From Salvator merianae (lineage: Eukaryota > Chordata > Lepidosauria > Squamata > Teiidae): 64,000 nt of DNA. The stretch covers positions 681,283-745,282 of the forward strand of contig QVOM02000023.1 of the NCBI GenBank assembly GCA_003586115.2, written 5' to 3'. The position numbers and the translations under genes are program-made. The stretch's first letter is position 1; the number at the start of each line of letters is the position of its first letter. Positions 36,010-49,500 of this stretch are shown piece after piece. The notes below the pieces were generated by a model that was given only the letters and a program-made list of their open reading frames with translations, made no database searches and had not been told where the DNA came from.

Positions 36010-37924
36010 ATAGAGTCTGGCACTTAAGCCGGCATTGGTTGCAGGACCTGTCTGAATTTTGTAGGGTTAGGACACCATGTTTGAATTAGATTTGGGAGGA
36101 AAGGCGCCATCAAGCATTCCTTGGTGGAGCTAGATGGTGCTAGATGTGGGCGCCAATCTGATTTGACGCCCCAAACCACTTTGGGGTGAGGGACTCCGGA
36201 ACCACTTTGGGTTGCAGAGTCACACCGGTTGTCTGCTTCCAGCGTTGTCTGTCGCCCCCAGGAAATGCCTGAGAGTGACTTTTCCCCTCAGGTTCACAGG
36301 CTTAAGCCTTTCTGGGTTGCTGCACATGGGTCCTGCAGACGTTCAACATCGAGGGAAAAGGTCCGAACCCTCTGCCCACCCCTACGGCTGGCCATTAGGA
36401 GAGGTGCAGCTTCAGTTGTCTTGCTGAGTTCCGGCATGTGCTGAGCATGTAGGTCTGGTGCTTAAAACAGGCAGCGCCTTTCGCTTTGCTGAATTTTGGC
36501 TTGGCAGATGTGGCTGTGGTTTCTTTCCTGAAGTCCGGCATTTAAAGCATGGAGTAAAGACGACATTTCTTGGATGGCCTTGGGACTGCTGCTGTGTTTG
36601 TGGGAATATTATAGTGGGAATATTTCTATCAGCTGGAATTTATATGGAAATGTAATTATTGTATTTTATAATGCATATTGTTATTTATTTTTGTATCTGG
36701 CTTTTGTTGTCGCTTATAAACTGCCTTGAGCACATTGTGGAATGGCTGTACACAAATAAACATGTAGCGGTAGTCATCTGGGTGCTTTGAGATTGATTTG
36801 CATGTCTCAAGGTTTGAATAGCAAAAGGGACTTCCCCCCACTTCTTTTCTTGCCCTTCTAAGTGCCACGCTGTTTGCCATAATGCAATGACTGGAGTTCT
36901 TTTGATGTTTGGGTCCCTTATGAATCTCAAGGGACCACTGCCTTAGCATTGTTGTGCAACTTTGGTAACAGATTCCAGGGTGCCATGAAAAAAGGGAGAG
37001 AGTGGGTGGTCCTTTTCAAGTATTGACTGTACCTCCAAATCTGGCCAGCATGCAAGAGCTGTTCTACTAGTGCTTGCGCCGGCTACTACTTTGAGCTCGC
37101 CGTCTTTGTGGGACATGGAGACAGCAGGATGCACACCAGGATTCATCCCTTCTGAAAGACTTCAGGACCATCAAGTCACATGGCTTATGTTCTCCTTGCT
37201 GGGTCCTTGCAGAGTTGTTGCTGGGCTGTGAGGATGGCAGCCCAGAGAAAGCCAAAATGATAGTGGGACTTGGGAGGGGAAAGTCCTGGAGAGCATTTCT
37301 TGGCGATGTTAGATGGTTCTGGAAGAAGCTGCCTTGATAATTGTCACCTGAACTGACTTGGCACCTTGAACTGCTCCAGAGTGTGGGGCTCCTGAACCAA
37401 TTTGAATTGCAGAGTCTATTTAGATTGTGGTTATCGTGGTGCCTGCTTCCAGTGTTTTCCTAGCCCTGCCAAGATACACTCAAGTTAGGGGTGTTCTCCT
37501 CAAGCCTGATGGTCATTTCAGTTTTCCCTCCGTTGCCTTCAGAGGACTCCATTCTCTTAGACACACAATGCAGAACGAACACTTCACTTGTGCGTGCACC
37601 CACAAACACACACCCGCACACACAAGACAACACTCACACAGTACCCTGTGGTAGGATCTGCCACAGTCTGTGCATTAGAGCTGCAGCACAAAACCAGCCA
37701 AAATGCAGCAACACACATACCCCCCACCAACGATGCCAGATCACTGATGACATGGAGTACACTTAGTGCCTGGGCCAGTACTTTTCTGGGTCAGTGCCCA
37801 AGGGCCAATACCTGTCTGAGACCTTTTTTAGGATTTTCTCATAGCAAAAACAGCAAACTTCAGCAGTGGGAAAGTTCTGAAAGAAGAAAAAAATAGATTG
37901 GCCTTAGGGGTAAGCATGAGTATT

Positions 37925-38540
37925 TTTTTTAAAAATCCTTAAAAAATCAAAGGTGCATCTAATTGCCATGAGATATGACTGGGACCTTCCTCCCCCCCAC
38001 CATCGATTTTGGGGGCTTCAGCTCAAACTTGCACAAATTTGGTCCTGCTGCCCTACCTCACAAAGTGGTTTTGTTGCTGTAGGAAACTTTGATCTAGAGG
38101 CATATGAGGCCTGGGATACAGAAGCAGCAGCAGTTAGGCCCTTGCCTACCAACATGACATTTGGAGGCTCTGTTAATTTTTTACAAAAAAATTTAAAACT
38201 GTACCACCTGCTTCACAGGAAGGAAAGATAGTTTAAAAAAGAAATCCTAAAAAATCTAGGGTGAATCTGATCGTCCTGAGATTTGGCAGGTGCTTTCCCA
38301 GCACCACCACCCCAGACCCATGTGCCAACGTTGGGGGCTGCAGCTCAAACTGTGCATGACTTTGGCCCTTTGTGGTATCTGAACCTTATTGTTTCTGGGC
38401 CATAGAGTTTACTGGATCCATGCTGTGGCTAAATACATCACCAGGTGTTTGAATTTGAAACTGTAGGAAGCTGACTTGCCACCTTGATAGTAACTGAACC
38501 TCCTTCCTGGGCCATAGAATATAAATGCCATAAATAAACA
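37925..38540. repeat. Approximately 300-bp diverged tandem duplication
   Basis: The order 'aaatcct(t)aaaaaatc', 'catgagatatgac'/'cctgagatttggc', 'gggggcttcagctcaaact'/'gggggctgcagctcaaact' and a 'tttggtcctgctgccc'/'tttggccctttgtgg' block occurs twice, about 305 bases apart. No coding function is visible. Confidence 0.6.
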
Positions 38541-38669
38541 AGTCGAAATGTTGGTGACGAAATGCACATGCTTCAAATAGCAGCTCTGTTTAGATCGCTT
38601 TCATGCAATGTAAATAAGATGAAACTTTGGGGGAAGGTTTAAAAGCCCCCAAAAGAGGCGCTGTCGCTG

Positions 38670-39480
38670 AACATCATGGGATTGGTTGGTATCATGGGAG
38701 TTGCAGTCCAAAATGGTGCCGGGGCGCCACTAAATAACACTAACTGTCGCTTTGTTTTAAGGCACCTTTCGGAAATTACGGGACTGCTGTGACTGAGGCT
38801 TGTGGGAAATGAAGTTTTTGAAACCACCCTGCTGCTTAGCGTCATGGGAGTTTTAGTCTCAAAAGAAACAAGGACAGGTCCTCCTCGGAAAGGTTCCCCC
38901 CTTTGGTTCCTTCCGCGCGCAGGTTCCGTTTGGGCGTCAGTTCCCTGGAAAAGGGTTTGAGTAACGTACCAAAGCAAATTCTTCTTCCGGCGCCTTTGCC
39001 CGGTGAGTGAAATCGTGGGGAGCTCCGAGGGGGCGGGGGGAGGAAAGCAGCATGGAGAGGACAAGGGGGAAGAGAAGGTGCGTCCGGCTCTTCTCTGGCT
39101 CTGGGGCGACTTCTAGGCTGCTAAGGAAGCAGCTGTCGTGGGCCCGCGTGGCTGAGGCTTATGGGAGTCGTAGTTCCCCGAGGGGCGTTCGGCCAGCCAG
39201 GCAGCCGACACAACAGCGGTCCGTGCCGCCTGCCTTTCCTAGTGGGGAGGTCTGAGCGGTGGGAGTAGCGGCGCGTCGAGAGCTCCCACAGCTCAGGGTC
39301 GGCAAGAGCCCTCGGGGGAGGCGCGCTTGCTGCCTGGAGGGGGTTGGGTGCGCGCTTTGGGGGCTCCCGCGCGAGTCCCCGCGGCTCCTCCGCCTGTCTG
39401 CGCGTCTTTTCTCAGCGCGGGCGCGGCAAGGGCTACGGGGCGCCGGCTGAAAATAGGGGCGCACGGTTGCCTTGAATAGG
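38670..39480. promoter_or_regulatory. CpG-rich promoter, probable EXD3 5' end
   Basis: A CpG island over about 38900-39450 contains an ETS-like 'cttccgg' near 38983 and a consensus splice donor (CCG then GTGAGT at 39002). A second possible donor follows a short ATG-initiated frame (39052-39077, then GTGCGT). Four copies of a CATGGGAGTT(G/T)(C/T)AGT-like motif (rc ACTACNNCTCCC, a ZNF143-type site) occur at about 38691, 38801, 38842 and 39159. EXD3 is the only gene found downstream on this strand. The link to it is inference. Confidence 0.5.
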
Positions 39481-39699
39481 AGACGCACAAGCAGCGTTTT
39501 GACACAGTTGGGACAAGCCGAGAAGAAAAGCAGACTGTACCTGAATATCATATTTATCTATTAGCGGCTGTTATATTCTGTACCTGTTCTGATTGTGTTT
39601 TGGTCTGTGGGCCGTTGAAAGTTATGTTCCGTTTACTCAGTAGCTGCGTAAGAATGAAAAACATTCTAGAAAACTCATGCAGATATATTGAGATTAATT

Positions 39700-39855
39700 A
39701 GCCGGTGCCTGGAGACTTTGGAACAGCATCTTTCTGGAGGTATACAAGGCGTCTGGTTAAAACACATCTCTTCACCCAGGCCTTTGATGTTTAGCTTCCT
39801 CTGACTGTTGTCCAGGGAGGGAGGGTTATTTTTAAAGTATGTTTTACACTATTTT
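39700..39855 (+). mobile_element. LINE2-type fragment
   Basis: 'agcatctttctggaggtata', 'catctcttcacccaggcctt' and 'gttgtccagggagggagggt' match the copy at 13680-13810. The typical tail is missing. Confidence 0.55.
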
Positions 39856-40501
39856 ATGGTTTGGTCCGGATTAATCAGTATTAGAACTGGCTTGTGTGAA
39901 GCCATTTTGTAGCATTTTATAGCTCTCAGTATTAACGCAAAGGAATTTTTCTTTCTGCTTTTCTCTCTTCCCTCTTTTCTTACACAGCCCTATACATTGA
40001 TCTTTGGCACATAAAACTTTAACTGACACCCAAGTCTGCATAGTTACTTTGCTTTCAACCTCTTGTTCTTTGCACATCTCTAACTTTATCGCACGTCCCT
40101 AACTTTCCTTTTCAGGCTAGGAGAAACAAGAAGAAGCAACATTAATCAGTATGACAAATTCTATTAACACTTCAGCCAGTCCTTATATGGAATAACATTA
40201 ACCATATAGACAAAAGTCTGGTGAATATGTGGTTATTGCAAAACTTTATTGAGAAGTGTGCAGACAGTGACTGACAGTGCAAAAGGGGGAGAAAATTGGA
40301 TGTGAGATAAAGAGCCATTAGAAATGCTTTAAGAATGATGTAAACAGCATGTGATGTTCTGTGTCAACCCAAAGAAGGAACCTTTCTGACACTGGCAAGA
40401 ATCCCATCTTGCCTTACTGCAGATGGTATCCACCTATAGATGATCTTAATAAAGTTTTTTAACAGTGATTTCTGTGTTGTTCTCTGTTTGTGACCCACTA
40501 G

Positions 40502-40599
40502 AGAACGGCCTCACAGTCTTCAAAGAGAGACACTGTCATTTCTTCTAGTGCAGACCACAGAGCCTCACAGCAGCATCAGACAAGTCTGACTGCCCACAG
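40502..40599 (+). other. Candidate untranslated or alternative exon
   Basis: 98 bases lie between a pyrimidine-preceded acceptor ('tgacccactag') and a consensus donor (CACAG then GTGAGT). Read in its first frame it is open and would join in frame to the exon at 53369, but it has no ATG. It may be a 5' UTR exon of EXD3 or an unrelated transcript. Only RNA data would settle this. Confidence 0.35.
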
Positions 40600-43500
40600 G
40601 TGAGTTCATGTTTTTGGACTTTTTTTGGGAGTGAGGAAGTTCAATAAGGGGTGATAAGGAGAGTTCAGAAGCCAAATATGCGATCACTGTAAGTTTGTTT
40701 GGGTCCCTTGTGTTTGGATTTTCTCATTGGTTGCCTGATCTTGAGGGTAATTCTGGAATTGGTATAAGTGCTTAGGGGTATTTCTGATGCCCTATTTCTG
40801 GTGCCTTGTATTAGCTGAAGACATGGGTGATTGGCATAGCATAATTTCCAGGAGTCATTTGGAATGTGTCCTGCAGAACTGGGGAAAGTGGCAACTGCAG
40901 GGTTAAGTAAAAAAAGATTAACCAAATTGTGTCAAGATGTATGGCCGGGTTATTTCTATCTGGATACTAACAAACTGGAGGGGAGTTTTGATAGAAATAG
41001 ATTAAGTTATCTGGATGAAATTTTATACTCAACAGCTCTTGCACAAACTGGATATTCAGCTGTGTTTCCAGCTTTGGTGACTTTAGTACATTTGAAGAAA
41101 ATAAAGTGCTCTCAATAGCATGAAAAACAAATGCCACCCCCTTTACCTAAACTGTGTGCCAAAATGTACCTCAAATTGTCTCCCCCATACAAACCAGCTG
41201 CTTCATGAGTTGTCACCTCATTGGTAATTGACCATTCACCCTCTACCTCAGCCCTCTTTCTTTCATCCCCCTTGTTGGAAAGGGAAGAAACTATGCAAGG
41301 ATCCCCTTGGCCATGAAGAATGTAGAAAACATAGCTGAAACAATATAGAATAAACTTGAGAAAATAGTTAACATGCTAAGTCCAAAGGCAGGAACAATTC
41401 CCCCACATCCCCTCCAGGCTCCCTGGTAGTGCTGGTCACATGCAGAAGGGCAAAGGAACTGGGATTGACAATTCAAGCCCCACAGAGAGTTTGCCCAGTT
41501 CAATCAGTGTAGCCTCAATCAGTGGACTTTTTGTAAAAAAAAAACAATGCTTCTGATAGCTGGAATTATTTTCATGTTCATTTACTGAGTGACAGAGGAA
41601 ACCACTCACAGCAGGCCCAGGGAGAGGAAGTAACCTATTTTGAGGTTATACTTTTAATAGGGAGTGGTGTATTATTAATATTTTAAATAAATAATAAATA
41701 AATAAGTTCTCCTGTTTCCACCAGGGGGCACTGTTTGCCAGGAAATGATGGTAGGCCTAGAAAAGGCAAAGGCTTAAAAAAGCATGGGGTACAGGATTCT
41801 TATGTGATTCCCTTACCTGGCAGGCAGGGAGACTAAAGCTGTTATCTGAAAAGAACCTGAGAAATTAGACTGGCCATCGGGGGTTTCCTGCTCAGAAACA
41901 TTTCAGAGATGTAAGGTGAGTCAGAGAAGGGTTTCAAGCCTTTGTAGAAAGAGTAACTTTGTAAGCTAGGGTGTCCTAAAGCTGCTGAACCTTTAGGGTG
42001 TCCTAAAGGTACCCTAAAGCTTAGTCCCAGTGGCTGGTTTGAGGGGGGCGTAAACCTGCTCTGCCTGTGCTAGCAGACTGTAACGAGCAGTAGGCCTTGT
42101 TTTCCATCCCTCCTGTGCATGAATAGTAAAGTGCTCAACTGGTAGAACTGTTCCAGGAAGAAAGGGTGACATTTTCACACATCCAACCATGTATCTATGA
42201 AGAGAGACCCTTCCCCCCAATCTATTCCTCTCTGTTTTGCTAACCTGGTTTCCCCAGCCGTTCCCCTGGGCCAGCACAACCCTTCTGGACTCCTCCTTTG
42301 GCATCCAAAACCGCTAGTGGCAGGCAACTGGCAGGCTGTCCATACTGGGGATTCTCGAATTACACAAAGAATCCTGCCTGTGGGGAAGTGTGAATGAAAG
42401 TAAACCCAAAGCGGCTAGTGTCTAGGTTGCTTTCATATATTCTAGTTGTCCACGTGTTTCTCCCCCTCCTGCTCCCTCGCAGTGTATCTGGACTCCTGCT
42501 CTGGTCAGTCCTGTCAGTGACCAGTGAGGACAAACAGCGTCACTTCTGCAGGGTGACCTTTTCCTCTTCCCTGCTCGAAAGGCCTCGTTACACTTCGATC
42601 GCAGGTTTAGGTTGAACGGAAAGGGACCGGGTCCCATGTTTGGCCAAGGGATGAGTTCACGGGTGAGACGTATTTGGAGCGCGTAAGCAGTGTTTCCAGA
42701 GGCTAGTGATTTTATGGAGCCCTCGCAGCTTGTTCTTGGGTTATCTCCTGCGTAGTGGTTTGACGTTATCATAATAAACATTTTTCTCCTTTTCATTTAA
42801 AAGCAAAACCAGGAAGCCCCGAGATAGCCAGGCTTTTTGAGAGCAGCAGAGGCACAAAGTGTCCTTCCTTTGCATTTTCTGAGGTCCTTGGATGTTGCTT
42901 TTCAGATGGATGCTTGACTGAGAACTGTGCGGATTCCAGAGGGGGAGCAAGCAGCTTCAAGACAAGATGGACAAAAGGTTTAGGAGGAAAAAATTCCTTC
43001 AAGATGATGAATTAGCTTTCTATCTCTGGGGTCCCCAAGTCTCAAGAATGGCTTCTCTGAAGCAAGTGGAAACCTCCACTCTGGAGCCAATGGGGAAGGG
43101 AATAACAAGGGCTCCTTTTTTCACAGGTTTGCAAACCAAATTTGCTGTTTAGCATGAAAAACTATCTGTTTCCATAGTAATGGAAAACCAAGGTTGTCTG
43201 TCCCATCCTCTCTTCTCCAAATGGGACTCTTTTTGTCTGGAGGCGGGTTGACCTTTTGGCTGGAAGACTGCAGGCTCTCTTGGCCAGAGCATGTGTTTTC
43301 CCCATCTACAGACACATCACAGCTCCTCTCTTTTCTGTGTGCTTTCTCTTTCGGGTGAAATTGGGCACGTGGGAACTTTCTCCAGGGTGCAGGTGGGAAG
43401 CAGCAAGGCTGGACATCCTCCCTGGTGTCTCCGTTCCCCAGGACAATTGCCTGGAAGAACTGCTAGGGCAGCACTTATTAGTGCTACTGTGCTATGGCCA

Positions 43501-46500
43501 TGGTAAAACTTGAGAGCAGTTTTGCAGCTTAGAGGGCAGGAATTTCATTTGACCTAGTGGGATTTAAAGTAGGTCCTAGGGAGGAGTTCTGTTGCTCATT
43601 CTCATCTCTTCAAGCTCAGTTGTCCCCAGCTAAAAGACTTTCAGAAACTTTTTTCAAAGTTAGGATGCTGAGTATTCCTGACCTTCACGGATAAGTATTT
43701 TCTTCCTTTGCCCTCATCTTCCTTAGATGTGTGCCATCGAAGGCCACCAGAAGGCTGTCCTGTCCAAGGGCTCCCAAAGCAAACGCCTGGGAATGTTGGC
43801 AGGCTGGGCTACGTGTGAGAAAAGCACATTGTCAGTTTGACTGGGCCTGCGAGAAAAGGGAAGCACGTGGAGCCCCCAAAAAGGCTGAGAGGGGGCAGGA
43901 TATCCAGGGCAGGTGCTGAGGGAAAGAGAACTGGAAACTGGGGGGCAAGGTCACTTGTGTGGCTTCCCATCATAAAGGTGGGCACTGTGGGGCAGAAGGT
44001 GGTACAGGCCCCCTTCTCAGATGTGCTTGTAGGGATTTTTAGTCTGCAAAGTAATGACAAAAGGAAGATGCCCACGTTTCTAAAGCTGAAGAAAATGCAG
44101 AGGGAAAATCCTTCCTCTCTTATCATTTATTGTCCAGAGATTAGGGGTGGACTGAGGGGAGACCTTGTCTGCATGGTAGTTCGCGGCCAGGTGACCCAGT
44201 GCTGGCCACTGGCCAAGGGGACTGCTGGACCAGTTGGATGAGTAGAGCCTTTTGATTTGGGAAATTGCTCTGTGAACCCTAGTGGCAGGAGCAGAAGCAC
44301 TTGCAGAGGGCATTTCTGCTTCTTCCCTTCTGGCAAGAGCCTTAGGGAGGATGAGATGGTTGGAGGGGCTGGAAGGAGACCTCTGTGAGGCTGGTTGTGA
44401 GAGCATCACAGCTTTGCAGCCCAAAGAAGAGATGTTTGCAAGCTATGAGCAAGAGTGAACTTGCCAGGGCTGGTGGCAGCCCCAGGTTCAGCTTAGGTTC
44501 TTCGGGTTAGTGAAGACACTGGTGCTTCTACAACTTGCAAGCTTCTCGTGATGGACCCTTGTGGCGCGTGATGCTCAGGTGGAAAATCTGTTCCTGATTT
44601 AGGTTTTGCAGCTTGTTTCAAGAGCTGCCAAAGCCCCATGGAACTCTGTTGCTCCCAACAATGCAGCCTTGGTTTGTTTTTCTATTTTGCCATTTTTTAA
44701 CAGAAGCAGAAACATGTCCAGTTGCGATTGTGCACAAAGTAGTCTGGTAGAGGAATTCTCCGTCCCTTTTCTGTCTCTGCAGCTCCTGTAGAGCAGAAGT
44801 GAGCCCTGTGAGGACGGCACTACAGGCTGGAGGTAGAGGCGGGTCATTGCTTCACTTCCTCCCCGCAGAGGATTGGACTGGGCAGAGTCGAGGGTCGGGT
44901 ACCAGGCCACAGGTGGGAGCGGGGGCTCTGCAGAAGGAGGGGATCTTGCTTGTCCTCAAGAGCTGGAGCTCCTGGACTAGGCTGTTTAGAAAGCGGGGAG
45001 TCTGCTTTTTAAAGAAAATTAAAGGCATCTTAAAAAGCAGGGAAGATTTTCTCTTGACAGGAGATCGTCCGGTGTTGCTGAACTGGAAGACTGGCCAGTC
45101 CAATTATTATTTCAGAGAATTCTGCTCTGGAATTCTCCACTGCAAGACGTGACGATGGCCACACGCCTGGATAGCTTTGAAAGAGGCTTAGACTGCTCTA
45201 TGAATAAGCCCTGGGCTCTGTGGGCCTGCGTACTCCAGGCTCAGGTCGTGCTCATGGCTGCTCCTCCAGGTGCCAGGTTGGGTTAGGGTTCGGGTCTGGC
45301 TGTCGGAATAGCTGCCCACTCCTTTGTCTTAGGATCCCTCTTTGCGTGTACTGTTGCCGTCTGCCCATCGTGGGTGGCTGTTTTGAGGTGTCTGTCGACC
45401 GTCACTCTGTCTGTTGTGGCTTTGGGGCTCCTGTGTGCAAGAAGAGCAGAGAAGGATAAGTAAGTTCTGATACCCACAGTACTGTGGTGGCTCAGGGGGC
45501 AAGTTCACTTTGGCTGCCCTGCTGAGTAGCTCCGGTGGATCTGTTTCCACCTCCAGGAGCCTCCCTGCCTTGTGGTCAATCCCTACTCAGGGCTGTTGTT
45601 TCCTCCTGAGTTCGCTGCTTTCCTGTCAGCGTCCTGCTGAAGAGCCATTTCCAGGAACTCCATTTTAAGACCCATGCTGGCAACAGGGATAAAAAGGAGG
45701 AGAAAGAGGAACTCCCTGCAGAACTTGTGTGAAGATCTTCCTCTGTGGCTTTGTGTGCCTGCTGCAGAACTGCAGTCCTAAGCTTTGGGAGTGACTGGCC
45801 TTTCTTAGGGCGGGGGGATTCTGGTGGCAGGCAGAGCAAAGCCAGAACCAGCTGTTACAGTTTTACAGGCAGGGAGGTGGCCTGTATGGGAAGAAGATTC
45901 ACTGGTGCTCCTTCTGAATGTTGTGGGTTCCCTTGTCAGGGGCAGCTGGTTGGGATCTAGTAGGGACTCCAATTCCCATCAGTTCTTGCAGCTGACATGG
46001 CCATAGACTCCACATTCAAATATATATTTACCTTTTTTTCTTTTTTAATTCTGGTACCATGCATATGGCGTTTGTTTATGACATCTACATCCCGTCTGGT
46101 AATCAACCCTGAGTGATGCGTAGTGCTATTTAAGTAAATTTGTAAAAAGCAAGGAAGTCCAAACCACCTCTTTCCAAGCAGAAGAGACACATTGCTTCTC
46201 ACATCAAGAAGCCACAGGAAGCAGCATTAGAGGTCCAAGTGCGAGAGCCTAACCTTAAAAAGCTTGGAAAGGTAAAACACTGGGTCAGCTGCCATTGGAA
46301 CAACCACCAGAAGCACCAGGCAACCACTCTTGGGCCCCTGAGGAGACTCTCCCTTCCTCTCCACCTTGGCTACCTGGGTCATCTCACACGAAAGGTCTTG
46401 GATGGTGGTGCGCAAAGAAGGTGCTCTGGTTGTGCTCAGCAGCAAGACGGATGGATAAAACCCCTCAAGCGGTGGGGAGACCAGTGGATCTCACGGCTGA

Positions 46501-49500
46501 AGAGCCAATGGCAGCGTGACTCCTGGAGTTTTAGTGCAACATCTGGAATTCCCCTAGCCCCACTCTGCTGGTTTATATCTCTGGCTGGAAGATGAGCATT
46601 TTCTCCAGAGATGACAAGGAGACGAAAGCTTTGTGTTTTCTTGCTCTTTCTTTTTTCCTTCTGGTTCTTGTACAAAGAAAAAGAACTTTCACATCACAAA
46701 AAGAGATACTGAGCCCACCGCCTCAAGCTCTTTTACGGCACCTCATCAAATAAATGCAGCCCTCCCTCGGTCCTGGCAACAGCCTCGTCCTACAAGTGAC
46801 TGCCAGTGTGAGCAGAAGACCCTGCTGGGCTGCTGGTGGAAGCTGTCTTCTTCTATTTGTTTGCTGGGTGCCTGAGCTCCCCTCTGGGATTTGTCAGGGT
46901 GGAGCAAACCTGAGTTGGAGCACAAAAAGGAAACTTTTTCTCAGATTCCCACTGTGGTTAATGTAGCTGCATTTAGAGTTCAGCACAGGGGTATCACTGT
47001 ACCAAGCCTCTCTCCCCAAAAGCATAAAAATCAGGAAAACCCAAAGTTTGTCTGTGACAGTTGGGTTTGGTCACAGCCTTGTTGAGAGTGCCAATCCTGC
47101 CTTCCATTGCTCCTTTCGTAGGGTAGAATTCCCCTAAGCCTGTTGCCCCAAAAGATGCCTTTGGCTCCTGCCCCAAAGGCTGCCTGGTGTGGTAACAGGG
47201 CAGTTTCGAAGAAAACTGTTCATGGAAAGCCTTGTGGAAGTATTCTGGTATTAAAAAAACAAAACCCCTGAACCTGAGCATTTCTTGAGCTGCCTGTCAA
47301 TATAAAATTCCAGATGGGGGACATCAGGAAATATCCCTCCTCCTCAAAAGACCCAGCCCTTATTATTTTCTTTCTGTGCCCCAGCTTCTTGGGAGGATGG
47401 ACGTACCTCGCAAGGAGAGCTTTTGCCTGGCGTATGGAAAGCTCTTGAGTTTGATTCCTGCACCTCCCTGGAAGAAGATCAGGCCAAACACCTTCTGTGC
47501 GTTTGCCAGGACTACAGCCTGAAGGAGTCGGCAGAAGTGAATCTCATTTTAAGGGGTGGGAGGGCTTTTCCTTTACTTTGTTGGCTTGCTGCAAAGGTAA
47601 AAGAAAGGGAATTCTGCTGCGGGGAGGCACAGGGCAATGCTTCCTCCTTGCTTCTTCTGTCGAATCACTTATACTTCCTTTCTTGGGTTCTTCCTCTGCC
47701 CTGTGGCCCAATCTGTTTCGGTTGTGTTGTGGAGTGGGGAAAGACGACAGGACAGCCAGCACGCCTTTAGGAGCAGGGGAGAGACCAGTGCCCACCTCTG
47801 ATGCCCCCTTCCTTCCAGTTCTGTGGGTGCCTCCTGCCTTTTTGCTGGGCATCCCAGTGGGCAGCACGCAGAGGGCTCTCTTGTGGGAAGTGAGCAGCTT
47901 TGTACCAGCTTGCAGGGAGCTGACACTGGCCGTTTGCGGTGCTGCTCCTGTTTGTGTTTTAAGCTCAGCCCCCCTTGAGGGCCTTGAAATGGATGCCAGA
48001 TGTAGACTGCCGAGTGTCAAAAAAGAATTCACCAAGCTGTTTGGAAGCCTTTGTAGGGGACTGTGCTTGGATCTCAGGTCTGTGGGAATCCTGTCCGTTT
48101 TGGCCTCACATCATGCACCTTCCTGTTCTTTGAGTCACACATCATTGGGGAGGGGCATACGGGTAGGAGTACGTTTGGGTTCCAAACAGGATTTTTTGCC
48201 TTGTGTTTTTAGCTCATCCCTAGCAAAAACGCAGCGGAGCAACAGGGGAAGAGAGAATCTTGCAGCCTCAGACACATGCCAGGAAAAATTATTTGGCTCC
48301 CTTTTTCTTTCACAGCTGTTTCCATTCACAGAAAGTTGTCCCGGCTCCTGGCGCTTTCTTCAGCATGTAACGTATGAATTCCAGGAGCCAAACGCTCTGC
48401 TGGGACCGCTGAAGGCCCTACGTGACAGCCGGCGGCTGGGGTGGTTTTCTGAATGGTGCAGCCGTATCTGCCTCCCCTTGATCTGCGCAAGTGGGGACGG
48501 TGGCCTTCCAGGCTTTGTGCCAGCAGCACCCAGGTGTGGGCACCTTGACACCTGAGAACTGAGGATTCGGGGAGGCAGGTGGGGCTGCCATTGGTGCCAC
48601 GCTGTGCCGGGAAATAGCCATAAGCATCCTTCTGTCACCTGGACAGTTTCAGATGTCGCTCATCCAAGGCGATCTTTCTGCTAACACAGAAACCTGATTC
48701 CCCCCACAAATATAAAGCCCTGGATCTTGAGCTGCCTGCTCTGAATTTTTGGCAAAGTGATGCCCGTATGCGTTCCATATGTTTTATTGCTGCTTCTAAG
48801 AAATTAAAGCGTATCCTTGGCTTTGTGATCTGTGCTCCACATTTTTCTGTCAGAGGATACTTGGCCACAGTCCCTTCCCTGTAGCCCCTTTCGCATAGTG
48901 GGCCGCTGAGGTCCAGTCCTAAGGCCCCCGTGGTTGCCTCTTTGTTCTGCCTGGGGCTTCCTTGGGGCGCCCTACTCCCCGCATGGAGCCCGGAGACTGA
49001 CGTGGCCGGGGTGCCAATGGGGTTGGTGGCTGGCTGTGTTGTGTGTTGCCTTCCCATCTTGCCAGGCTGCCCGCCGCGAGGTGATGCTTCTGCTGTGCGG
49101 TTTGTGCGCAAAGGCAGTGAGGCCTGCGCCGGGAGCACGAACGTCGGCGAGGCTCAGTGCCTGGGGCTGCCCTGCAAACCGCCACAAAGAGGGGGCACTG
49201 ATGAGCCCCAGGCCATTGCGAAGCTCCCAGGTGTCCAAAACTTTACACGTGAGAAATGGCCTGCGGATTGCTTCAGGCAGCAACGACTTCAGAATATATT
49301 GGTGGCCATAGGGTCCTTGAACTCCCTTTTGTCCTTGGCAGGCACCAAGACTGTTTCATAAAGTTAAAGTTCCAGAAGTGCGTTTAAGGATTGTTCTGAG
49401 TCAACTCTTTCTCTTTTCTCAGTATGTTTTGTTTCAGAAGAATGATTTCTCTTGTTTCTTTCTGGTTTATAGGTGTACTGAAGCTTCGAAGGTCTTTTAA

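Larger units (their letters stand above)
32730..37560. repeat. Degenerate long-period repeat array (period about 1.6-1.7 kb)
   Basis: Several blocks recur in the same order and orientation. 'aaactgccttgagcacattgt'-type sequence plus 'aataaacatgattatggtgg' occurs near 33415, 33965, 34175 and 36715. 'aatagcaaaaggg' occurs near 33549, 34091 and 36820. 'tggaagaagctgcc' to 'gtggtgcctgcttccagtg' occurs near 34680-34770 and 37320-37460. Subtracting the 1053-bp insertion gives a spacing of about 1.6-1.7 kb between equivalent blocks; one unit appears shortened to about 0.55 kb. There is no coding potential. It could be an old satellite-like array or several copies of one long element. Confidence 0.7.

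Noticed and set aside
40864..41118. 84-codon ORF with WPGYFYLDTNKLEG
   Set aside because: It reads a little like a retroelement remnant, but I could not match it to any family or find ends.
47497..48555. Calling the 352-codon ORF a gene
   Set aside because: No start context, domain, splice framing or codon pattern beyond openness; kept only as a finding.
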